Below, one piece after another: positions 31,913-37,563 of a DNA stretch of 37,563 nt. The stretch is from Bacteroidales bacterium (lineage in GTDB: Bacteria; Bacteroidota; Bacteroidia; Bacteroidales; M50B96). Each line of letters begins with the position of its first letter. The stretch's first letter is position 1. Location of the stretch: contig JAIOYV010000066.1 in assembly GCA_021740905.1 (NCBI GenBank), positions 1 to 37,563 on the forward strand. Direction: 5' to 3'. The translations under genes and the position numbers were made by a program. The notes beneath the pieces were generated by a model. The model saw only the letters and a list, made by a program, of their open reading frames with translations. It was not told where the DNA came from and searched no databases.

Positions 31913-32275
31913 TTATTCAACCCCAATTCCATTGATAAAGCTTCTTAGTTCTTTATCGCTAATGCTTGCAGTTTCACTTTTATCGTAAATTGAAATCAGG
32001 TTTACAATAATCGTTTCTCCTTCCACTTCAATAAATCCAATCAATTCCGTTTCAAGATGGCTGATTACCCTCAATCCACCTCTCTTACCTTTTCCCTTGC
32101 TTTTAGTGGCCAAACGAATTTTGTATGAATCACGACCAAGCGGTTCGCCAAGCTTTGGGTTTTCGAATAATTCGGACTCAAGTTGCAATAGTTCTTCTTT
32201 TAGAGAAGGAAATTTCTTTAGAAGTGGCTTTGCTTGTCGCTTGAAACTCCGTGTGGTGTTAACTATTACTCTCAT
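31913..32275 (-). CDS. RelE/ParE-family toxin
   Basis: A 120-residue basic protein with the RelE/ParE-like order: N-terminal strand and helix (RSFKRQAKPLLKKFPSLKEE), LGRDSYKIRLATKSKGKGKRGGLRVISHL, and a final strand/helix VNLISIYDKSETASISDKEL. The basic KSKGKGKRGG loop is usual in this subgroup. Toxins of this kind cleave mRNA on ribosomes or poison gyrase; which one cannot be told. The ATG overlaps the antitoxin gene by 17 nt (32259-32275), giving antitoxin-first order as in most type II pairs. The pair looks intact, unlike the neighbouring modules. Confidence 0.8.
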   Translation of the reverse strand: MRVIVNTTRSFKRQAKPLLKKFPSLKEELLQLESELFENPKLGEPLGRDSYKIRLATKSKGKGKRGGLRVISHLETELIGFIEVEGETIIVNLISIYDKSETASISDKELRSFINGIGVE

Positions 32276-32483
32276 GCAGAAAATCGGAAAGGGTTTGTAA
32301 TTTTTTGCCCTGAGCCTTCGCTGTTTTTATTTCATCCATTCCATCACGAATTGCCAGAAACACCTCAAGCTTCTTTTCCAATTTATGATAATCCGAATTG
32401 ATTTTCTCCCAGGTATCAAAAGGGACAATCACTGATATTTTAATTCCTTTATTATCTACAATATATTGCATCGTACTTTTCAT
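32259..32483 (-). CDS. Antitoxin partner of the RelE/ParE-like toxin
   Basis: A 74-residue protein, MKSTMQYIVDNKGIKISVIV onward, with an N-terminal strand, a helical middle (WEKINSDYHKLEKKLEVFLA) and a C-terminal tail KLQTLSDFLHESNS that is likely to wrap around the toxin. The short N-terminal strand resembles Phd/StbD-type antitoxins; the DNA-binding fold is not certain. The ATG at 32483 is preferred over 32510, because a full consensus promoter has its -7 box at 32498-32505, downstream of 32510; a further ATG lies at 32471. Confidence 0.7.
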   Translation of the reverse strand: MKSTMQYIVDNKGIKISVIVPFDTWEKINSDYHKLEKKLEVFLAIRDGMDEIKTAKAQGKKLQTLSDFLHESNS

Positions 32484-32497
32484 GATTCCATTTTTCA

Positions 32498-32529
32498 CAA
32501 ATTTAATCATTTATAAATACTGTTGCAAA
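32498..32529 (-). promoter_or_regulatory. Promoter of the RelE-like toxin-antitoxin operon
   Basis: On the minus strand TTTG (32529-32526), a 20-nt spacer and TAAATTTG (32505-32498), a full consensus match. The start site near 32491 leaves a leader of about 8 nt to the ATG at 32483. Confidence 0.75.
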
Positions 32530-32578
32530 TGATCTTAAATCAGTGTTGCAGGGCAACAATGCCTATTATCTATGCCCA

Positions 32579-32668
32579 AAAGATGAGTAGTTTAGAAATG
32601 GATGTTTATTGGGGTGAAAGGATATGGTTGTGTAGGAAAGGCAGGGATCGAAAGACCGTGTTAGCCTC
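32579..32668 (+). repeat. Dispersed palindromic repeat, copy D (partial)
   Basis: Retains the middle of the element (gatgagtagtttagaaatgg, attggggtgaaagg) and a diverged 3' part (cagggatcgaaagacc). The opening hairpin is missing. It marks the right edge of the toxin-antitoxin island. Confidence 0.6.
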
Positions 32669-32770
32669 ATGGATTTCATTCTTTTTATTTCCATGAATAC
32701 TTTATTCGAATTGAACTCCAATTTCCCACATCTAATCCCACCCCCCCTTCCTTTCCCCAATTTTTTCCCC

Positions 32771-32778
32771 TATTTTTG
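32771..32778 (+). promoter_or_regulatory. -7 box of the DUF2520 gene
   Basis: TATTTTTG, with predicted start site about 9 nt before the ATG at 32794. No TTTG at the usual distance, so it is a partial match. Confidence 0.5.
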
Positions 32779-32793
32779 GATTTTTAAATAGCA

Positions 32794-33627
32794 ATGAAAG
32801 AAAGCATAAAGATAATTCTTGTTGGTACGGGGAATGTAGCCCATCACCTGGGCTTGGCTTTGCTCGATGCTGGGCACGAGATTATGCAAGTGCTCGGGCG
32901 CAACAGGGAAAAAACAAAGGCCCTGGCCCAAAAGCTTTCGGTTGATTTTTCGGTTGATTTTGGTGGATTAGACAAAATCGCCGACCTGATTATCCTGGCT
33001 GTCAGCGATAATGCCCTGGCAGAGTTGGCTGGGAAGATTGATCCGGGCAAGGCCCTTGTGGTGCATACGTCGGGCAGTGTGCCGGTGGATGTGTTGAGTG
33101 CATTACCTAATTATGGGGTGTTTTATCCACTCCAAACTTTCTCGAAAGAACGCCTGGTTGATTTTTCCGACATCCCAATTTTTGTGGAGGCCAACTCCGA
33201 AAAAAATGTGAGGCGATTAAAAAACCTGGCTTTGCAGCTTTCGCCCAAAGTGGAAGTCTGCGATTCGGAGCACCGGAAATACCTGCACCTTGCTGCAGTG
33301 TTTGCTTGTAATTTCAGCAATCACATGTGCGCCATTGCCGAATGTTTGCTCGAAAAACACGGTTTGAAATTTGACCACCTGGCACCCCTGATTTTGGAGA
33401 CAGCCCAAAAAGCCATCGACAAAAAACCCAAGAATGCCCAAACCGGCCCCGCCCTGCGAAACGACCAAAATACCATCAACGAACATGTAGCCCTTCTTGC
33501 CGATCATCCAGAGTACCAAAAAATATATAGTTTTGTAAGCAAAAGCATCCTGGATTTCAGTGCTGGCAAAAAGTGTGACGGACTTGCGCATATTCAGGGT
33601 GATGAAAATGGTGAGGATATTAAATGA
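32794..33627 (+). CDS. Rossmann-like/DUF2520 family oxidoreductase-like protein
   Basis: A 277-residue cytoplasmic protein. The N-terminal nucleotide-binding loop is G11-T-G13-N-V-A16 (IILVGTGNVAHHLG), with ADLIILAVSDNAL and VVHTSGSVP as in ketopantoate-reductase/ProC-like folds. The C-terminal helical half (from about 155, HRKYLHLAAVFACNFSNHM, and AQTGPALRNDQNTINEH) is the DUF2520 domain. Substrate is unknown. In Bacteroidota this gene commonly precedes a KdsC-like phosphatase, a UbiA prenyltransferase and Maf, exactly as here, so the start of a conserved housekeeping operon is likely, although a 255-nt repeat block separates it from the next gene. Confidence 0.88.
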   Translation: MKESIKIILVGTGNVAHHLGLALLDAGHEIMQVLGRNREKTKALAQKLSVDFSVDFGGLDKIADLIILAVSDNALAELAGKIDPGKALVVHTSGSVPVDVLSALPNYGVFYPLQTFSKERLVDFSDIPIFVEANSEKNVRRLKNLALQLSPKVEVCDSEHRKYLHLAAVFACNFSNHMCAIAECLLEKHGLKFDHLAPLILETAQKAIDKKPKNAQTGPALRNDQNTINEHVALLADHPEYQKIYSFVSKSILDFSAGKKCDGLAHIQGDENGEDIK

Positions 33628-33882
33628 TGGTCATTCAATAGTCATTCGCTTCGCGTCATTAAGTTGTCATTCAATTGTCTTTAAATTGATGCAAAGCAAA
33701 ATGACAGCTATTGACGCAAAGTCCAACACGTGTGGGAACAATAAATGACGGCGTAGCGCAAATGACTATTGAATGACATCCGAAGGATAAATGACGCGCG
33801 AAGCGCAAATGACGCGAAGCAAATGACGCGAAGCAAATGACGCGAAGCAAATGACAGCGCAGCGAAATGACACGAAGTAATT
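33628..33882. repeat. Tandem and inverted repeat block (aaatgacgcgaagc units)
   Basis: Three exact 14-nt units aaatgacgcgaagc at 33807-33820, 33821-33834 and 33835-33848, flanked by variants at 33789-33806, 33849-33864 and 33865-33878. A 17-nt perfect inverted repeat (gtcattcaatagtcatt at 33630-33646, complement at 33761-33777) frames the left side. The block starts at the DUF2520 stop codon and ends 4 nt before the kdsC ATG, so the kdsC translation start region is made of repeat. Confidence 0.85.
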
Positions 33883-34419
33883 ATGGGATATTTTAAAACA
33901 ACTTTGAAAAACGTAAAGGCATTCGCTTTCGATGTGGATGGCGTATTCTCCAACAACAATGTATACCTGCACCCCTCGGGCGAGATGATGCGCAGCATGA
34001 ACGTGAAAGACGGTTTTGCCTTGCAATTTGCCTTGAAGCAAGATTACCCAATAGCCATTATTACCGGTGGTTGGTCCGAGTCGGTTAAAATCCGTTTCAA
34101 CAACCTGGGCATTACCGACGTGTACCTGAAATCGACCGACAAGCTCGATGATTTCACTGACTTCATCTACAAATATGGCCTGGAAGCAAAAGACATCCTG
34201 TACATGGGCGACGATCTGCCCGACTACGAAGTGATGCGCAAAACCGGCGTGGCCTGTTGTCCCTCCGATGCTGCCGAAGAAATAAAAGCCATCTCGCATT
34301 ATATCTCCGACCGGCCCGCTGGCGAAGGTTGTGTACGCGATGTAGTGGAGCAAGTAATGCGGGCTCAAGGAAAATGGCCTACACATTTAGAGGACGCACA
34401 ATTAACTCCATCGGGCTAA
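33883..34419 (+). CDS. kdsC: KdsC-like HAD phosphatase (3-deoxy-D-manno-octulosonate 8-phosphate phosphatase)
   Basis: A 178-residue HAD-superfamily protein without a cap domain, the size of KdsC. Motif I is D17-V-D19-G (FAFDVDGV), motif II/III includes IAIITGGWSES, and motif IV is MGDDLPDYEVM. The end carries RPAGEGCVRDVVEQVM, close to the GGxGxVRE C-terminal tail of KdsC. KdsC releases phosphate from KDO-8-phosphate in lipopolysaccharide core synthesis. Its stop overlaps the prenyltransferase start by one base (TAATG, 34417-34421). Other nucleoside-sugar phosphatases of the same type are possible, but KdsC is the best fit. Confidence 0.82.
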   Translation: MGYFKTTLKNVKAFAFDVDGVFSNNNVYLHPSGEMMRSMNVKDGFALQFALKQDYPIAIITGGWSESVKIRFNNLGITDVYLKSTDKLDDFTDFIYKYGLEAKDILYMGDDLPDYEVMRKTGVACCPSDAAEEIKAISHYISDRPAGEGCVRDVVEQVMRAQGKWPTHLEDAQLTPSG

Positions 34420-35363
34420 TGGCATTTTTAAAACTCATACGATTCCCAAACTTGCTCATCATTGCCTTGGTGCAGTACTTGATGAGGCTGGCTATTATGT
34501 CGCCTTCCTTGGAAAGCTATGGGTATTCACTACAAATGAGCGAACTTGAATTTGCCCTTTTAGTAATCTCGACTTGCTTGCTGGCGGCTGCAGGCTATGT
34601 GATCAACAATTATTTCGACCGCCGCAGCGATATGATCAACAAACCTGATGAGGTGGTAGTTGGAAATGTGATCAACCGTAGGTACGCCATACTATGGCAT
34701 TTTATTTTGAACGGAATAGCCGTTGTTATCGGGTTTTATCTTTGCTACCGGATCGGCATTTACAAAGTGGGGATTGTGTTTGTGATTGTGCCCACTTTGC
34801 TGTGGTTTTATTCGAGCTATTTTAAAAGCAGGGTTTTGATTGGGAATATTCTCGTGGCCGGTTTTGTTGCTCTGATCCCGCTTCTGGTTCCGCTTTTTGA
34901 AATACCCCTTCTGAAGCGCGAATACCATGAAGGCATCCTCGAAATTGTAAGCAGTTTCAGCACCCTGTTTAAAGGTGTTTTCTTGTTTTCGGTGTTCGCC
35001 TTTTTAATGACCATGATGTACGAAATACTGAAAGATATTTCGGGTTACGAGGGCGATCAGGAATGTAACCGCCGTACCCTGGTTGTAGTTTTGGGGATAA
35101 AAAAGGCCAGGAATATTCTTACAGCCATCATCATTGGCACCTTGTCGATGTCAACCATAATCCTGGTAATCCATTTCCACAACTTAATCACCATAGTATA
35201 TTATAGCCTGTTTATCCTCCTGCCATTTACCCTTTTTATTATCCAACTAATGAATGCTAAGGAAAGCGACGAATACCGTAGGATCCAAATATTCCCCAAA
35301 ATTATAATGATGGCCGGGATTCTATACAGCCTCGTGGCTTATTATTTTATCACCCAAATTTAG
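34419..35363 (+). CDS. UbiA-family prenyltransferase (geranylgeranylglycerol-phosphate geranylgeranyltransferase-like)
   Basis: A 314-residue polytopic membrane enzyme with about eight hydrophobic helices. The first aspartate-rich motif is N64-Y-F-D67-R-R-S-D71 (NNYFDRRSDMINKP) and the second is EILKDISGYEGDQE, which bind magnesium-prenyl diphosphate. Bacteroidota copies next to Maf are annotated as geranylgeranylglycerol-phosphate transferases, but the acceptor is not proven by sequence. The start at 34419 is used because it overlaps the kdsC stop and opens with a clean helix; an upstream in-frame ATG at 34257 lies inside kdsC and gives an arginine-rich, implausible extension. Confidence 0.85.
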   Translation: MAFLKLIRFPNLLIIALVQYLMRLAIMSPSLESYGYSLQMSELEFALLVISTCLLAAAGYVINNYFDRRSDMINKPDEVVVGNVINRRYAILWHFILNGIAVVIGFYLCYRIGIYKVGIVFVIVPTLLWFYSSYFKSRVLIGNILVAGFVALIPLLVPLFEIPLLKREYHEGILEIVSSFSTLFKGVFLFSVFAFLMTMMYEILKDISGYEGDQECNRRTLVVVLGIKKARNILTAIIIGTLSMSTIILVIHFHNLITIVYYSLFILLPFTLFIIQLMNAKESDEYRRIQIFPKIIMMAGILYSLVAYYFITQI

Positions 35364-35367
35364 ATTG

Positions 35368-35955
35368 ATGTTTTTCGACAACTTAAAGAAATACAACAAA
35401 ATAATCCTGGCCAGTCAATCACCTCGCCGTCAAAATTTATTCAAAGAACTGGGGCTGCCCTTCGAAATAAAAGTAATCGACGGAATCGAAGAAGTGTATC
35501 CCGATCATCTGCAAGAAGAAGAAATTGCCCTTTATCTTGCAAAGTTGAAAAGTTTACCCTATCAGGAAGATATCCAAAATAGAAACCTTGTAATAACTGC
35601 CGACACCATTGTATTATTGAATGGCCAAATTATTGGAAAACCTGTCGATCATGCCGATGCAATTCGAATAGTGAACCAGTTGTCAGGCAATATGCACAGG
35701 GTTATTACCGGAGTTTGCCTCTCAGCCTTCGACAAGCAGGTTTGTTTCCATGCCGACACCGATGTGTTTTTTAAACATCTTTCCTCAGAAGAAATTGAAT
35801 ATTATATTGAGACTTACAAACCCTTCGATAAGGCTGGGGCGTATGGCATCCAAGAATGGATAGGGTACATTGGGATCGAAAGAATCGAAGGTTCTTATTT
35901 TAATGTGATGGGGCTGCCAATCCAGCGATTGTACGAGGAATTGCGGAGGATGTAG
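35368..35955 (+). CDS. maf: Maf-family nucleoside triphosphate pyrophosphatase
   Basis: A 195-residue protein of standard Maf length. Landmarks are the phosphate-binding S16-Q-S-P-R20-R (ILASQSPRR), the catalytic aspartate D79 (ITADTIVLL), IIGKPVDHADA and KPFDKAGAYGIQEW. Maf proteins hydrolyse dTTP/UTP or modified nucleotides to the monophosphate. The start is ATG at 35368; a TTG one codon earlier is in frame but unlikely. It follows the prenyltransferase stop by 4 nt, closing the operon. No clear terminator was seen after it. Confidence 0.93.
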   Translation: MFFDNLKKYNKIILASQSPRRQNLFKELGLPFEIKVIDGIEEVYPDHLQEEEIALYLAKLKSLPYQEDIQNRNLVITADTIVLLNGQIIGKPVDHADAIRIVNQLSGNMHRVITGVCLSAFDKQVCFHADTDVFFKHLSSEEIEYYIETYKPFDKAGAYGIQEWIGYIGIERIEGSYFNVMGLPIQRLYEELRRM

Positions 35956-36120
35956 AAGGAAATCAAGAGATTAAAGTTTTGGAAAAACTTGTAATTTCAG
36001 AGCAAGGTTCAACTATTTTTGAGTTACCAACAAGCTGAAGAAAATGCTACCTCAGATCATTGGGCTGGATATTTTTGAGAAAAACTCTCAATAATGCTAC
36101 ATATTTTAATTATTTATAGG

Positions 36121-36128
36121 TATATTTG
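36121..36128 (+). promoter_or_regulatory. -7 box of the RloA-like gene
   Basis: TATATTTG, a full match to TAnnTTTG, about 30 nt before the predicted leader end at 36164. No TTTG lies at the usual distance. A small hairpin (tgaga/tctca) lies about 40 nt upstream. Confidence 0.5.
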
Positions 36129-36163
36129 CAAAATAATTGAGATTATACCGAAATATTTAAAAT

Positions 36164-37426
36164 ATGATTATAGATTTTACTGTCGGAAATTTCCTTTCCT
36201 TTCATGATAAAAGAACTTTAAGCTTTCAGGCAAGTGGGATATCTGAACTACCAGAAAACATTATAAAAATTGGGAAAAATAGATTATTGCGTTCGGGTGT
36301 TGTTTATGGCGCTAATTCAAGTGGCAAAAGCAACCTTATCAAAGGGATTGACAGGATGCGTGATTTAGTTTTAAATTCAGTAAAATTAAATGATAATGAT
36401 TTATTGGAGTATTCTCCCTTTTTGTTGTCAAATCAAGATGATGAACCAACTTTTTTTGAAATGGAATTTTATCTTTTGAATAAAATTTTCAGATATGGTT
36501 TTGAATACACGGATAAAAAGATTATTAATGAATGGTTGTTTATTAAACAAGGTTCAAAAAAGGAGGCAGTTCAGTTTATTCGAACGATTGACGGTATTGG
36601 AGTTTCTCCGGAATTTGAAGAAGGACTTGGTAAAGAGAAATCGACAAATGACAATAGGCTTTTTGTTTCATTAGTTGCGCAGCTTGGTGGTATAACTTCC
36701 AAAAAAATACTTGAATGGTTTCGTGGGTACAATGTATTGTCAGGCATTGAACACAAAGACTATACAGGATTTTCTTTAAGAATGCTTCATAAAAATATAA
36801 AAGGGTGTGAACAGTCTCTTTCATTATATCAAAAATTAAAACTTGGGTTTACAGATATTAATGTAAAAGAAGTTGAATTTAATACGAATGAGTTGCCCTC
36901 TAATATGCCTGATAGTATGAGGACAAAACTCGTTAAAGAGTTCCAGGGAAAAACAATGGTATCGATTAAAACGGTACACAACAGATATGATAAAAGCGGA
37001 CAAATCATTGGACAAATTTTGTTCGACAAAGATGAGAATGAATCAGAAGGGACAAAAAAAATAATTGACTTGTCAGGGCCTATTTTTGACACTTTGATGC
37101 TTGGGAAAATCTTAATTATTGATGAGCTTGATGCAAAGTTGCATCCGCTTATAACAATTCAAATTGTTAAGCTTTTTAATAATCCTGATACAAATCCCAA
37201 TAATGCTCAATTGTTTTTTGCAACTCATGACACAAATCTTTTAAACTCCGAGCTTTTTAGGAGAGACCAAATCTGGTTTGCTGAAAAAGATGCTACCGAA
37301 CAAACCGATTTATATTCTTTGATTGAATTTAAACTGCCTGATGGTTCAAAAGTCCGGAATGATAGTAATCTTGAACGAAACTATATTCGAGGTCGATATG
37401 GTGCGATTCCTTTTATAACCTATTAA
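36164..37426 (+). CDS. AAA-family (RloA-like) ATP-binding protein, putative defence gene
   Basis: A 420-residue ABC-type ATPase. Walker A is G49-ANSSGKS56 (VVYGANSSGKSNLI), the signature motif is ESEGTKK (293-299), Walker B is ILIIDELDAKLHP (316-328), and the H-loop is FFATHDT (351-357). This order without transmembrane parts is that of RloA/AAA_21 proteins, found with RloB in restriction-linked and abortive-infection loci. The gene is visibly richer in A+T than the preceding Maf operon, a sign of horizontal acquisition. RloB usually follows; the 137 nt left in the window do not begin one recognisably. Function in defence is inference from family. Confidence 0.8.
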   Translation: MIIDFTVGNFLSFHDKRTLSFQASGISELPENIIKIGKNRLLRSGVVYGANSSGKSNLIKGIDRMRDLVLNSVKLNDNDLLEYSPFLLSNQDDEPTFFEMEFYLLNKIFRYGFEYTDKKIINEWLFIKQGSKKEAVQFIRTIDGIGVSPEFEEGLGKEKSTNDNRLFVSLVAQLGGITSKKILEWFRGYNVLSGIEHKDYTGFSLRMLHKNIKGCEQSLSLYQKLKLGFTDINVKEVEFNTNELPSNMPDSMRTKLVKEFQGKTMVSIKTVHNRYDKSGQIIGQILFDKDENESEGTKKIIDLSGPIFDTLMLGKILIIDELDAKLHPLITIQIVKLFNNPDTNPNNAQLFFATHDTNLLNSELFRRDQIWFAEKDATEQTDLYSLIEFKLPDGSKVRNDSNLERNYIRGRYGAIPFITY

Positions 37427-37563
37427 TCATAGCTGTCCGGTAGTTTTTGAAAATCTTGATTTCCATGAGTTAAAGTACTGATTTGCAGGCGTAATATTTC
37501 AAAAAAAACGAAATATCATGCTTTGATAAAATTAAGACGAATTAAAATTCATAGCCAACTGTT
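37427..37563. other. Window end: no gene seen, possible mobile-element edge
   Basis: No coding frame is supported. The segment starts with agctgtccggtagttttt (about 37431) and holds an AT-rich inverted repeat atatttc/gaaatat (37494-37516). The opening resembles terminal inverted repeats of Bacteroidota insertion sequences as I remember them, but no transposase is within reach and this cannot be confirmed. Confidence 0.25.

Noticed and set aside
29956-32668. Classical integron cassette array
   Set aside because: Gene-plus-repeat order is reminiscent, but no attC core sites (RYYYAAC/GTTRRRY pairs at the element ends) or integrase gene could be found in the window.
33789-33878. CRISPR-like array
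   Set aside because: The 14-nt units are directly adjacent without unique spacers, and no cas gene is present.
34257-34418. Upstream start for the UbiA prenyltransferase
   Set aside because: It would lie inside kdsC in another frame and give an arginine- and cysteine-rich leader ahead of the first membrane helix.

Overview
The window comes from a member of the Bacteroidota, probably a free-living, moderately AT-rich relative of the marine or anaerobic Bacteroidales/Marinilabiliales (the genus cannot be fixed from sequence alone). The evidence is: type IX secretion (T9SS) C-terminal sorting domains; a TonB-dependent receptor with an N-terminal carboxypeptidase-regulatory-like domain; DUF6029, Omp28 and PorV families; a UbiA-type prenyltransferase next to Maf and a KdsC-like phosphatase; almost no Shine-Dalgarno sequences; and promoters of the Bacteroidota type (TTTG, 18-20 nt, TAnnTTTG), several of which I located. 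No tRNA, rRNA, CRISPR array or complete insertion sequence was seen.

Layout. (1) 375-3658, plus strand: TlpA-like thioredoxin, DUF6029 protein and Omp28-type lipoprotein with a CxxC, probably one operon for envelope thiol chemistry. A small outer-membrane barrel (3864-4475) and a YfcC-family carrier (4751-6325) follow, separated by clusters of short palindromes. (2) 6476-11310, minus strand: an inhibitory-type serpin lipoprotein, a PCMD-like T9SS cargo translationally coupled to a lipoprotein made of two copies of an eight-cysteine domain, and a PKD/Ig-like T9SS cargo. (3) 11747-12836, minus strand: HIT hydrolase and GreA. (4) 13024-22046, minus strand: a tight three-gene operon of a TonB-dependent receptor, a 1399-residue secreted protein with a T9SS-like tail, and a PorV/PorQ-type barrel. 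(5) 22196-23151: two divergent small envelope genes sharing a palindromic double promoter. (6) 23461-29806, plus strand: an M16 zinc peptidase and a large BNR/Asp-box propeller protein, each with its own promoter.

(7) 29956-32668 is an accessory island. Minus-strand gene pairs (DUF2442/DUF4160, a PIN toxin remnant with a 49-residue partner, a RelE/ParE-like toxin with its antitoxin) are separated by four same-orientation copies of a roughly 90-160 bp palindromic repeat. Two of the three pairs are damaged: DUF4160 is frameshifted and the PIN toxin has lost its N-terminal half. The RelE-like pair looks intact and has a textbook promoter.

(8) 32794-35955, plus strand: housekeeping cluster of a DUF2520 Rossmann protein, KdsC-like phosphatase, UbiA prenyltransferase and Maf pyrophosphatase, interrupted by a tandem/inverted repeat that reaches to within 4 nt of the kdsC start. 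(9) 36164-37426: an AT-rich RloA-like AAA ATPase, probably a horizontally acquired defence gene, whose usual partner is not seen before the window ends.

The observations most worth following are the receptor/giant protein/PorV operon, the repeat-partitioned toxin-antitoxin island, the duplicated eight-cysteine lipoprotein with its coupled T9SS partner, and the palindromic divergent promoter. Functional assignments rest on remembered family signatures; no database search was run.
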